Assembly (NCBI RefSeq): GCF_024433635.1
Contig: NZ_WNJZ01000010.1
Coordinates: 1-64,000, forward strand
DNA: 64,000 nucleotides
Reading direction: 5' to 3'
Source: Ruminococcus sp. zg-924
GTDB lineage: Bacteria > Bacillota > Clostridia > Oscillospirales > Acutalibacteraceae
The translations under genes and the position numbers were made by a program. The notes under the pieces are model-generated. The model saw nothing but the letters and a program-made list of their open reading frames with translations, ran no database searches and was not told the DNA's origin. Below are positions 46,201 through 53,546 of this stretch, piece after piece. Every line of letters begins with the position of its first letter. Positions within the stretch are counted from its first letter, which is position 1.

Positions 46201-47447
46201 TCGGATCCGTCATGGTGATATCCGTGATCCTGACTTCCGGTACCTCTGTCGGTAACAGTTGAAACAAAAAATTGTGAAGCATCAATCAGCTGAACACCGC
46301 GCGTTCCTGAATTTGTGTTTACCATTGAACCGGAGGAAATATATTCCTCAGAGGCTGTAAGGGTAGTTTGGTGCTTGCCCTCTACCGCCGCCTTATCGGA
46401 AATATTCATTCTTTTTATCTGATTTTTGCTGTCTGCAACAGTTATATCCTCAAGGCAGGCATTAAAATATGTTCCGCTTTGGGCGTTTTTAAGCATTGTT
46501 ACAGGCACCTTGATTTCAGACATACCGGGGGTAAACTCAAGCGGCATTTGAACAGGTTGATATGCTTCCCCTGCCTTTGCGGAGGCAGACTCCGTTCTTA
46601 TTGTAAACGTACCTGTTGTTCCAATATTACCGCTTCTTTTTACAGTAATATAAGCTTCCTCACTTTCAGGATTCACACTGCCCTCGACAAGCTCAAGGTA
46701 AGTTGGCGGAATTTCTCTTTCCTCAAGAATTGTAAAGGCACAGCTTGTCTGCACGCCTATGCTGCCGCCATTAGGGTTACAAAGGTTCAGCGTAAACTCC
46801 AGGTTTGCCGTAACCTCGTCCTTGCGGTGGGTCTGAATATAAATGGTTTTGGAATTTTCGCCGTCTGCAAAATTCAGAGTAAACTCACCTGATGTTGGCA
46901 TTACTTCATTGAGAAGATAATCATTGTAATCACTTGCGTCCTTACGCACCTGCTGAGTGTTTTCGTCATTGTTTGACGCATAAACAACCTCCTTTTGAGT
47001 ATGCGTTGCAATGAAGCTGTATTCCTCCATATCGTAATACGGGTTTGCTTTACCGTCAACCGGTGAGGAGCCGTACTTATTATCAAGGAAAATCTCATAG
47101 TCAATACCGTACTGAGCTGTCATATCGACTGATTTAACCGTGATGGACGCTTCTCCTTTTGTCCCGCCCTCTCTGAACACCTCAACTGCGTACAGCTCGT
47201 TCTGCTTGAGCTGTGACGATGAAAGCGGAAACATAAAAGCACCGTTTGGATATTCGGACTTTGCCTCCTCGTTCTCAGAAAGATAGCGATGTGCAAGCTC
47301 GTCATAATCGTACAGCCGTGTGTAACTCTTTTCCGTTTCTTTCGCTGAAGCGGATAAATACGGAACACAGCACAACATAATTGACAGGCTCAGAACAAGC
47401 GCAACAATCTCCTTACAGATTTTCTTAGCTCTTTTTGTTTTAGCCAT
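40206..47447 (-). CDS. Giant cell-surface protein with Calx-beta, CARDB-like and Big_2 domains
   Basis: The 2413-residue protein begins with a signal peptide (1-33). Two Calx-beta-like units (about 80-245 and 250-340; AQYGIDYEIF and AKAGEAYQPV are the typical turns) follow. A long beta-rich middle part (about 400-1450) leads into a propeller-like region (about 1560-1990). Then come CARDB-like beta sandwiches (about 2010-2230), a Big_2 domain (about 2265-2340), a short TQPTE-type linker repeat and a C-terminal membrane helix with an RKRR tail. The sequence before the helix is IQTGG, so a non-canonical sortase signal is possible. Promoter and ribosome binding site (GGAGGTG) are strong. It may be an adhesin or cell-envelope scaffold. 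Confidence 0.8.
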   Translation of the reverse strand: MAKTKRAKKICKEIVALVLSLSIMLCCVPYLSASAKETEKSYTRLYDYDELAHRYLSENEEAKSEYPNGAFMFPLSSSQLKQNELYAVEVFREGGTKGEASITVKSVDMTAQYGIDYEIFLDNKYGSSPVDGKANPYYDMEEYSFIATHTQKEVVYASNNDENTQQVRKDASDYNDYLLNEVMPTSGEFTLNFADGENSKTIYIQTHRKDEVTANLEFTLNLCNPNGGSIGVQTSCAFTILEEREIPPTYLELVEGSVNPESEEAYITVKRSGNIGTTGTFTIRTESASAKAGEAYQPVQMPLEFTPGMSEIKVPVTMLKNAQSGTYFNACLEDITVADSKNQIKRMNISDKAAVEGKHQTTLTASEEYISSGSMVNTNSGTRGVQLIDASQFFVSTVTDRGTGSQDHGYHHDGSDMKLEYDNNWSSSNNCISVRSNEKINFTGVDSITIAIDNFSGSTVSDDQLFYVADSDKFKSDTSNYDWVDKLGGYGGCWQMTNISNSFIQNTASLDQSKVKGSHYLYLALHKGAVVGYAGYKVYNRGTSQVDHNLRLNMTKYNLTIIEPNSTPIYVDGKLVNTQVAKNHQLVDPASMHDNDRNTGTSFSIYRDESTAISAIVDSQFNNLVKLEGVYFCESGRTSNHSELYKLGSDSFTLTSEILEKYSSYINDKKIVIQPVYTVADSNLKIESFDNTKTNGQKFVADNNSCTGNFYYNNELVGTLSWTKSERENGNYLVADTLKFNFEYADNTSSKLWNMKLDTRAASTESLLSSADIITVNTGTFSANIQLSDLYFSVTPNFYLADTTTVLNITNPNYGDFIGKGGKYAKQNSDGSVTLKGYSSEDGATDTVFTDMSVNEIITFYAQPNSGYRAKWSYTDSASHQTKTYYGNSFFYAIQNPYYIDDNHITLTFEKTGGNYYSFSFYGQTLLQEGSIINPPTSQTETYNLVSGAQITMDSYSALSDANGEFHLETNPGEENSEIVKISASADEIHRALVFYNNQYYICDIDMSEYLSSGSVSSITAQLKLDYKTNGVMPTSIYALSSDGTVYGDTITLITANAVQFDMTINTKGQSKDKPVNLVRWSVENEDGVKSSYDVELDEGETVSHWANTLSEIIKQGDKLYVELMWKGYDSDANAIYSSYGKFDTGYSFIATSVTDTITYAPDVGAPSTMSQPIPVLGPVSPTISIKGFTPIINTGTAGTDNDGHEIHTITIGISFGKLKNIAAKDSKWSTFGPIDKAKSLGDMLSNFDAANNSLSGLPKFAGGKSLANSLNMKTAVKLSFSVTLCYQGNYYVDEDSGDWKFVGNLFIAGAGGSIRVSIPFVLCYIPCFAYFTASINVNIYMGIFANTDGETGESVALTLDQLADAEASTFQGVYELKIGLGAGVGIGFDGLLSASGGVDFQFDIQFNDYMRGYGTVGMSGSITLELLFLKASWSDQFFKTEMFNTLNDSENFMNVRALQSKIETDLLKNTTIGDMVISTADASNKLYSQRGITEEKVIEGTQSPVNPEIISIGNNRYLIVSTATDASTSKNNVLHYYIYDESSDEIVESGPLLKKAIENAFGEAAENELEKLTADYQKIDNDAVMTDCGDDILIAWNKCVVADDNDNSALLNSVGIATIYYNKASGKFHDYKVISDKNKKFMYMTPKLAYNSSTDTAQVFYQAMNVENLTLDTTLEELQSYPTVLLTSYRSADTGKWSDGEPISINGKYLKYFDAAPYGDEIMLSYVASNTCGFTLDSVDEFEIENDFDTSMFDTGNSMYIQQFNVNDGKLTSTNPMRITKDGYVTANPKLINVSADGIQNTLLFYKCNGLYAYQNITNILTNGLYTNSDGQLQISEAYVEPKFISNEEDYTVNDDFSVYSNTNGDIYALWTTTESNQQQIWAKQFVFNRIDKVTEVGKLDSNGMTICDENSNPVTEKLDTPLYFLNGYWGGKTYLTEGGIYGSDNTGLYKDNFTALVLDNGDLLTVFNAYDREITDSGCKYVNNMLVVSEYNTDSEYHTPEKIDAIEFNNDYPTGGETVNVACHAENLGVKSGRNVTATLYVNGKAYDSITEDVWLSAQAKTFDFYYTLPQGQRADGVSMYFTVTENGEEKLVSDSFTFKQGPDIEITGLTLSEINLITEDNDNAKFFVRAKVQNKGNEAYTGGDYVRLVDFNVEEMCKAMEDGYKAEKPIYTSFGREMINSIEIGNTTEVCFISEDIPSQVFEKTGTDTAYLECIVSDKDEADWDTRNSEEKFSSKSEFYPGLTSKPVPKKAKSLIVNDITVQVDKQQKLTKSVNPVSSLVNSKVSYSSSDESIATVDDFGVVTGHKEGTAVITASIDGITDVAEVTVSSTPAPTQPTETQPTEAQPTDESGATDGTDATQPSASDGDNAIKDGQAGAIQTGGVVLTAILLTMLACAVVVYFLRKRRIEN

Positions 47448-47494
47448 ATAATCGCACCTCCAAAACTTGTATATATACGATAATAATCATATAT

Positions 47495-47523
47495 ATTATA
47501 ACATTTTTTATGTATTTCGTCAA
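47495..47523 (-). promoter_or_regulatory. Promoter of the giant surface protein gene
   Basis: TTGACG (47523-47518) and TATAAT (47500-47495), minus strand, have a 17-bp spacer and an extended -10 (TGT). The start codon is about 45 bases downstream. Confidence 0.85.
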
Positions 47524-47632
47524 TCACATAATAAAATTTTACAAAAAAATGTTGAAAAATTCTTTCGTTACAATTTAATGCTTTTGAATAACTTTACAGC
47601 CACTGCCTTTGCTGAGGTATCTAATATACAGA

Positions 47633-47662
47633 ACCACCCACGGAAATTTATCCGTGGGTGGT
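47633..47662. repeat. Perfect 12-bp hairpin, terminator or IS200/605-like remnant
   Basis: ACCACCCACGGA and its complement are separated by 6 bases. On the minus strand it follows the stop codon of the GT2/CDP-glycerol transferase by about 70 bases, so it may end that transcript, but no good T-run follows. GC-rich hairpins of this form also occur at ends of IS200/IS605 elements. No transposase is seen near it. Confidence 0.5.
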
Positions 47663-47728
47663 AAAGAATTTTTGAGCAAAAACATAAAAATACTGACCGG
47701 TATGGCAGATTTATTGAGTTTTGTCATT

Positions 47729-50467
47729 TTATTTTGTTCTCATTTTATCACGGTCAACCTGCTTTTGGAAATTGAGTATTTCCTTATATATTCTTTCGCA
47801 GTTGTTATGATCGTGGAAATTATAGAAATCATCAACTCTGTCAATATACTTTTGGCTCATCTTACAGCCGTTCTCCATATATGCGCATAGTGTATCCACA
47901 AGCTGCTCGCTCTCTGTGCAGATTTCGCCAAATCCCATTGTATCATAGAAGAAACAGCCGTCATCATAGTGAGCAGGAAGCTGTGACGGGTGAAAATAAA
48001 CAAGCGGCTTTTTCATATATGCAAAGTCAAACTGCACGCCTGAATAGTCAGTTACCATAAGGCTTGACTCGGTGAGAATTTTTTCATAGCTTAAATCGCC
48101 GACAGAGGCTATTACCTCTGCTCCATCGCCGGGTTTAAAATCCTTAAGCTGTGCGCTGAGTATAGGGTGAAGCAGATATTTTATCTTATATCCGTTTTTC
48201 TTAGCACAGTTCAAAAGCTTTTCATTGTTGATAAGGTCATTATAAATCTTATAATACACGGTATACTTAAACTCAGGATTGTATTCACGCTGAACTCCCT
48301 CACTTGATGTAACCGGCATTGCGTTATACATTCTCCATGTAGGAGAGAGCAAAATCTGTTTCTGATCATTATTTTTCAGACCGTCATATCTGCCAATACC
48401 TGTTAACTTAATTATATCAAAGCCCTTGTAATTATATGCGTGATGTTCAAGATTGCCCTTTTCATACTTTGACGCAATAAAATACATCTTGGTGTTATCT
48501 ATGATTCTCTGCTGAGCCATAGCGCATTTCTGAACGGTCAAGCCGTGCTGAAGGCACATTGAGCCAAAGTTGCACAAGCCCCTGATAAAGCGTGAACGAT
48601 CCATATTGTAGCCGTTAAAAGGGAACAGATTTGAGTTTGTTATCAGCACAATATCAGAGTGCAAAAACGCCAAGCGGTGCTTTATTGAGCGTGTTGCAAC
48701 AGGCTTATAGCCGTCAGCCTTAAGCGACTTATAATCGGAAGTATTTTTGTCGATAATATAATACTTTGTTATTCCGTCGTTATTCTTGGCCGTTGCACGG
48801 TAAAGATATTCACAGCTATCTCCGCCCTTGTAGAGCTTATCGTACATAAGCCAAATCTTTTTATTCTTGAAAAACGGAATTGTCACATCATATAAAAGAC
48901 GCAACAGAAAATATTTCTTGCTTTCTCTGAACAGCTGCGGGAGAAACTTAAGCTCGCTTTTGAGCTTCTTCAATCTGCTGGATTTTTCAATAATAATTGC
49001 CTTTTCCTCTGCGCTGTGCTTTGCAATGTAGCGGTTAAAGCACCAGTAGCTTGCTTCAGGGTTAACAGCAAGCTTTGCCCAATGATGCAAGAAAGAGTAG
49101 TTGAGCGGCACAACAGTTGAACCGACTTTTGCAAAGAATTGGAGCTTCTGCTCCTGTCTTGAGCTGTCAAGCGGTAATTCAAGATGGAAAGTGAATTTTT
49201 TATATGCGCTGATGCCAAAATATTTTGTGAGTGAATAGCGGTCATTGTTTTCCAACGTATATTTTTTGCCGTTAAACAAAGCATAGAGGTTTAATTCTTC
49301 TGCGATATATACGTTTCTGAAAGACCCGTCAATAGTAAGCCTGCCGTCTGTGTAGTCAAGAACATGGACACCGATATGCATACTTGAAAGCCTTGATACA
49401 AAAACATTACTGTCAGTTTCATTAATGCTTAATATTGCGTCATTTTTATCCTCAACAACAACTCTGTTAAGCCCAGAGCTGCCGCTTTTAATCTCTTTAA
49501 ACATCAAAGCGCACTCTAAGCTGTAAGAAAACGCCGGAAAACGGTTTTTGTTAAGAATAATACCATCATTTGTTTTTTTCAGAACGTGGCGCATCATAGC
49601 AAAGAACGCCTTAAGCTCGTTATCAGTCATTACACGCTTGTTTCTGTTATTCATATTTGCAAGAAAACGAGCCTGAAAATAATACATAATATAGAAGCTG
49701 ATAAACAGCGGCAATTCACCGTTTTCCTGCTGAGAGCACTCCATAAGCGGAATAAGAAAATCTGCAAGCGAATCTATATACCAATCTTTATATATAGTGT
49801 TTATGTGGTAAAGCGCATTGTCCTCCTGAGGCTTAAAGAAATTATACTTTTCCCCTGAAACAACGCCATATACCGGATTGTCAAGCAAAAGCTTCATCAT
49901 ATAATCCTGATAATACTCATACTTAATATTGGCATTAAACATACGCTCTTTAAATACCGATGACAGAAAAACAGTGGCATTTGCAGTAGTCTGGATAAAA
50001 TCGCATCTTTCTTCAACAGATACAGCGGCGTCATTTAAAAATCTGCCGGATTTATTAAGCGCACTCTTTTCCTCACGGTCAAGCGAGGGTACAAAGCAAA
50101 ACGATTCAACAGACGCAAAGCGAACCTTGTGTTTTTTTATGTTAGCAACGGTTTTTTCAAAAAATCCGGTTGATACAAAGTCTCCACTGCCAAAAAATGA
50201 AACAAACTGTGTTGAAAGCGTATCCACAGCTCTGTTTAAAGCTGCTCCCATAAACTCGTTATGCTGCTTCTTTATTATTTGATTTTTTACTTTAGAGTCT
50301 ACCTTTGCTACTCCCTTTGTAGTCGCATCAATAACAATTATGTTTGTTAAGATGCAATTTGATGTACTGCAAGCTTCAACTGACGAAATAGTTTTTGGAA
50401 GCTTAGAAACGCTGTCATCATCAGCTATAATAATAACGGTAATTTCTTTTTCTCTTAATTCTTTCAT
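47729..50467 (-). CDS. GT2-like/CDP-glycerol glycerophosphotransferase fusion
   Basis: This 912-residue bifunctional-looking protein starts with a GT-A family 2-like domain (about 8-240; VIIIADDDS near 11 and SFFGSGDF near 92, the expected DxD place being atypical). A middle region follows (240-530). The C-terminal part is a CDP-glycerol:poly(glycerophosphate) transferase domain (about 540-890; LSPTWR near 690, HP in LLHPILS near 752, VTDYSGVQFDFAY near 793). Such enzymes build teichoic-acid-like or glycerol-phosphate-decorated polymers. It is the only transferase of this type in the window, with its own promoter. The start ATG has a weak GGGGCGA site. Confidence 0.8.
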   Translation of the reverse strand: MKELREKEITVIIIADDDSVSKLPKTISSVEACSTSNCILTNIIVIDATTKGVAKVDSKVKNQIIKKQHNEFMGAALNRAVDTLSTQFVSFFGSGDFVSTGFFEKTVANIKKHKVRFASVESFCFVPSLDREEKSALNKSGRFLNDAAVSVEERCDFIQTTANATVFLSSVFKERMFNANIKYEYYQDYMMKLLLDNPVYGVVSGEKYNFFKPQEDNALYHINTIYKDWYIDSLADFLIPLMECSQQENGELPLFISFYIMYYFQARFLANMNNRNKRVMTDNELKAFFAMMRHVLKKTNDGIILNKNRFPAFSYSLECALMFKEIKSGSSGLNRVVVEDKNDAILSINETDSNVFVSRLSSMHIGVHVLDYTDGRLTIDGSFRNVYIAEELNLYALFNGKKYTLENNDRYSLTKYFGISAYKKFTFHLELPLDSSRQEQKLQFFAKVGSTVVPLNYSFLHHWAKLAVNPEASYWCFNRYIAKHSAEEKAIIIEKSSRLKKLKSELKFLPQLFRESKKYFLLRLLYDVTIPFFKNKKIWLMYDKLYKGGDSCEYLYRATAKNNDGITKYYIIDKNTSDYKSLKADGYKPVATRSIKHRLAFLHSDIVLITNSNLFPFNGYNMDRSRFIRGLCNFGSMCLQHGLTVQKCAMAQQRIIDNTKMYFIASKYEKGNLEHHAYNYKGFDIIKLTGIGRYDGLKNNDQKQILLSPTWRMYNAMPVTSSEGVQREYNPEFKYTVYYKIYNDLINNEKLLNCAKKNGYKIKYLLHPILSAQLKDFKPGDGAEVIASVGDLSYEKILTESSLMVTDYSGVQFDFAYMKKPLVYFHPSQLPAHYDDGCFFYDTMGFGEICTESEQLVDTLCAYMENGCKMSQKYIDRVDDFYNFHDHNNCERIYKEILNFQKQVDRDKMRTK

Positions 50468-50528
50468 CTCAAATTCGCCCCATAAAATAATTTATATAAA
50501 CTGTAACTAATCTCTGTTAACCTGTCGT

Positions 50529-50557
50529 ATTATAGCACACTGCAAATAAAATGTAAA
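50529..50557 (-). promoter_or_regulatory. Promoter of the GT2/CDP-glycerol transferase gene
   Basis: TTTACA (50557-50552) and TATAAT (50534-50529), minus strand, have a 17-bp spacer and an extended -10 (TGC). The ATG is about 60 bases downstream. Confidence 0.8.
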
Positions 50558-50587
50558 TTACTAAAATTTATAAAAGTGCTGATTGCT

Positions 50588-51499
50588 TTACGGAAGAGTT
50601 TTACCTGTGGCTTTGTAAATTTCATACCATTGCTGTCTTGAAAGAGTTATGTCTGCCCCTTGACATATCTCATTAAGCCTGAGTCTGTTTGTTGTTCCTG
50701 CAATTAACTGCATATTAGCAGGGTGGCGCAACACCCAAGCGCTGACTATTGCATTTTTTGTAACTCCGTAGCTATCGGCTATTCTTTGCAAACACCGGTT
50801 GAGTTGAGGGAATTTTTCGTTGTCCACAAACGCACCCTCAAAAAAGCCGTACTGAAACGGTGACCATGCTTGAATTGTTATGCCGTTAAGTCGACAATAA
50901 TCAAGAATCATTCCGTCACGGTCAGCAGATTCGGGTTTTGTCATATTTTCATTTAAGGCGAAATCAATCATACCTGTAAACATTGGGCCGAATTGAAGCT
51001 GGTTTGCAATTATAGGAGCTTTAACGTATTTTCTTAAAAGTTCAAGCTGCATTGAGTTCATATTGCTTACACCAAAGGCTTTTACCTTACCGCTGATTTG
51101 GAGCAATTCAAAAGCGTCCGCTATCTCCTCCGGCTCAAAAAGAGCATCGGGACGATGTAGCAAAAGGCAATCAAGGCTGTCAATATTAAGTCTTTTAAGA
51201 CTTTGGTCAACGCTGTTTAAAATATGCTCCTTTGAAAAATCATAATAACCCTGTCTTATTCCGCATTTACTTTGAATAAACAGTTTATCTCTTGATGAAG
51301 GATTATTCTTTAGATACTCTCCAAATATACTCTCACATTCACCGTCTCCGTAAATATCGGCATGGTCAAAGTGATTTATACCGCTGTCGATTGCTGAATC
51401 TATCAGTGAAAATGCACCGTTTTTCTCTATTTGGTTCAGGCGCATACATCCCATAATTATTGCAGAAGTTGAGTTTCCTCCGAAATTCTGATATTTCAT
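50588..51499 (-). CDS. Aldo/keto reductase (YdhF-like)
   Basis: The 303-residue AKR has the catalytic tetrad D and Y in HFDHADIYGDGE near residue 47, K in QSKCG near 78 and H in LLHRPDA near 115. These enzymes reduce small carbonyl compounds with NADPH. It is 23 bases from the ClC gene upstream and probably cotranscribed. The specific substrate is unknown. The start ATG follows AGAGGATT. Confidence 0.85.
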   Translation of the reverse strand: MKYQNFGGNSTSAIIMGCMRLNQIEKNGAFSLIDSAIDSGINHFDHADIYGDGECESIFGEYLKNNPSSRDKLFIQSKCGIRQGYYDFSKEHILNSVDQSLKRLNIDSLDCLLLHRPDALFEPEEIADAFELLQISGKVKAFGVSNMNSMQLELLRKYVKAPIIANQLQFGPMFTGMIDFALNENMTKPESADRDGMILDYCRLNGITIQAWSPFQYGFFEGAFVDNEKFPQLNRCLQRIADSYGVTKNAIVSAWVLRHPANMQLIAGTTNRLRLNEICQGADITLSRQQWYEIYKATGKTLP

Positions 51500-51522
51500 A
51501 GTAATAATCCTCTTTCTATTTT

Positions 51523-52785
51523 CTATTTTGTATTTATATTAATAAGCTCTGCCCTTAGCTTTGAATACATAATCTTCTGACTGCTGTATAGTCCGTAGTA
51601 GCCTGACAACATATAGCTTACGGCGCAGGCAATTGCAAAATACAAGATGCCCTGTGAGCCAAAGATTTCAACACTCAGAACAAGCGAAGCTATCGGACAG
51701 TTTGTTACGCCGCAGAAAAGTGCAATCAAACCGATAGCTGCGGCAAAGCTTACATCGGCGCCTATCAGGCTGCCAATCAAGCCACCAAGAGTTGCACCAA
51801 TGAAAAAGGTTGGCACAATCTCGCCGCCCTTGTAGCCGCTGCCTATTGTTATAACCGTAAAAATAAGCTTCAATGCGAATGCCTCAGGTTTTACCTGCCC
51901 AAGGTTTACGGCACGCTCAATAACGCTGATACCGATTCCGTTGTAGTCCCTTGTGTTCAACAGAAGGGTTAACAGTATTATAGCACAGCCGCCGACTATT
52001 ACACGTAAATACTGATTTTTCAGATAAACCATTGCATAGCGGTGAGCTGATTTCAGCACAAAACAGAACACAATGCTCACACCTGCACAAACTGCGGCAA
52101 TCACAACCACCTGTAATGCAGGAATAAAATTGAAATCAGGCACAGACATAATTTTCAAGGCAAAAGGCTCAACACCGAGGAAGCTTGAAAGCCTAACGGC
52201 TATAATGGACGAAAACACGCACGGAAGAAAGCCTGCGTAGTACATTACACCGACGCTTGTAACCTCCATAGCCATAATTGACGCTGTAACCGGTGTGCCA
52301 AACAGAGCCGAAAAAACAGCGCTCATTCCGCACATTATAGCTATGTTTTCGTCCTTTGGTTTCATCTTGAACTGAGTGCCGATTTTTGCACCGAGCGTTC
52401 CGCCAAGCTGCAGCGCCGCACCCTCTCGACCTGCCGAACCGCCGAAAAGGTGCGTTATAACAGTGCTTACGAAAATAAGCGGCGCAAGTATAATTGGAAC
52501 ACCGTTGCCTGTACGCACGGAATTTATAATATTATTAGTGCCAACACTCTCGTCCATTTTACATATGCGGTAAAGAAAGACTATAACAACACCGCCAAGC
52601 GGCAGAAGAAAGAGCAGCCATGTATGCGTATTCCATAAACCGCTGACAAATGCAACACTTTTGTCAAATGCCGCACCAATAAGACCGCCAATAATGCCGC
52701 ACAGGGCAGCAACCAATATCCATTTCAAAAATGCAAGGGAAAAATCCTTGATTGTGTGTATATGCTTTTTAAGGTTTAACTCCAT
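51523..52785 (-). CDS. ClC-family anion channel/transporter
   Basis: With the ATG at 52785 (after AGGTGA) the product has 420 residues and the multi-helix ClC fold without CBS domains. The GREGAALQLG motif (near residue 120) replaces the usual GREGP. The first selectivity motif, GSGIP in Cl- transporters, reads VGTNNI here, which resembles the CLC-F fluoride/proton antiporter clade (tentative). The longer ORF to 52860 is not used: it would read through the terminator at 52848-52878 and start upstream of the promoter. AKR gene 50588 follows. Confidence 0.8.
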   Translation of the reverse strand: MELNLKKHIHTIKDFSLAFLKWILVAALCGIIGGLIGAAFDKSVAFVSGLWNTHTWLLFLLPLGGVVIVFLYRICKMDESVGTNNIINSVRTGNGVPIILAPLIFVSTVITHLFGGSAGREGAALQLGGTLGAKIGTQFKMKPKDENIAIMCGMSAVFSALFGTPVTASIMAMEVTSVGVMYYAGFLPCVFSSIIAVRLSSFLGVEPFALKIMSVPDFNFIPALQVVVIAAVCAGVSIVFCFVLKSAHRYAMVYLKNQYLRVIVGGCAIILLTLLLNTRDYNGIGISVIERAVNLGQVKPEAFALKLIFTVITIGSGYKGGEIVPTFFIGATLGGLIGSLIGADVSFAAAIGLIALFCGVTNCPIASLVLSVEIFGSQGILYFAIACAVSYMLSGYYGLYSSQKIMYSKLRAELININTK

Positions 52786-52801
52786 ATGTATCACCTGTAA
52801 T

Positions 52802-52830
52802 ATATTACCATTACATTGTTCTTTTTTCAA
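52802..52830 (-). promoter_or_regulatory. Promoter of the ClC/AKR unit
   Basis: TTGAAA (52830-52825) and TAATAT (52807-52802), minus strand, have a 17-bp spacer and extended -10 TGG. It lies between the terminator of the previous unit and the ATG at 52785. Confidence 0.65.
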
Positions 52831-52847
52831 GCATTGAGCCGCATAAA

Positions 52848-52878
52848 AAGCACCGCACAATATTAACGTGCGGCGCTT
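52848..52878 (-). terminator. Terminator of the 2-oxoacid oxidoreductase operon
   Basis: A 9-bp stem (arms 52850-52858 and 52868-52876; GCGCCGCAC paired with GTGCGGTGC, one G-T pair) is followed by a T-run on the minus strand. It lies about 30 bases after the HAD gene stop. Confidence 0.85.
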
Positions 52879-52906
52879 TAAGAAAACTGAAATTAAATTT
52901 ATTATA

Positions 52907-53545
52907 TCAAGTGAATATATCCTTAATATCTAACAGGCTGTCAACAACCATTGTGCCTGTGCGCTGTAAATCATAACGGCTCTGGTGTCCTGCCGTTAAC
53001 AATATGCATTGTGCTCCAAGAGCCTTTGACACCTCGTAATCCTGAACACAGTCGCCTATGACAAGTATTTCATCGCTGCTTTTACAGTGGCTTTTTGCAA
53101 TATTCTCTGCTCTTTTGACCTTGCTCTGAACAAAGTGGTCATCAGCTCCCGATATTAAATCAAAATATCCGAACAAGCCGTAACGCTTTGCCCCACGTTC
53201 TATTACGCTCTGCTGCGAGCCGGAAATAATTGCCTGAAAGCTGCCAAGCTTAGAAAAGTGAGTGAGCAATTCCTCAGCGCCCTGCATAACAGGGTTTTCG
53301 CCAATGTGCTTTTCATAGCCTATGGCAAACTCTTGTGCTATTGTATCAAAGGAAATTTCGTTCAAGTCAAAAATATGCTCGTAAAACCGAGATATTGGCA
53401 CATCAATATAGCTTCTGTACTGTTCAAGATTGATAATCGGCTTACCTCTTTTTCTGAGCATATCATTGACAGACTCAAGAGCTGTGCCAACATCATCTAT
53501 CAGCGTGCCGTTGTAATCCCAAAAAACACAGGACGGAGCTGACAT
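52907..53545 (-). CDS. HAD-family hydrolase, phosphoglycolate-phosphatase-like
   Basis: The start is the ATG at 53545 (7 nt after TGGAG in the end of the previous gene); a TTG six codons upstream has no site. The 212-residue HAD phosphatase has the motif-I pattern DYNGTLID near residue 10 (D for nucleophile, N-G in place of x-D-G). ISGSQ lies near 105 and GDCVQDYEV near 155. The first motif reads DYNGT rather than DxDGT, with N at the general-acid Asp, which may change activity. It is the last gene of the 2-oxoacid oxidoreductase operon, before the terminator. Confidence 0.7.
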   Translation of the reverse strand: MSAPSCVFWDYNGTLIDDVGTALESVNDMLRKRGKPIINLEQYRSYIDVPISRFYEHIFDLNEISFDTIAQEFAIGYEKHIGENPVMQGAEELLTHFSKLGSFQAIISGSQQSVIERGAKRYGLFGYFDLISGADDHFVQSKVKRAENIAKSHCKSSDEILVIGDCVQDYEVSKALGAQCILLTAGHQSRYDLQRTGTMVVDSLLDIKDIFT

Positions 53546-53546
53546 T

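Noticed and set aside
46368-46892. A 174-codon plus-strand ORF inside the giant surface protein gene
   Set aside because: Antisense to a gene with clear domains, signal peptide and promoter; Cys-rich translation without a known fold.
52786-52860. 25-codon N-terminal extension of the ClC protein
   Set aside because: It would be translated through the terminator at 52848-52878 and starts upstream of the promoter at 52802-52830. The ATG at 52785 has the ribosome site.
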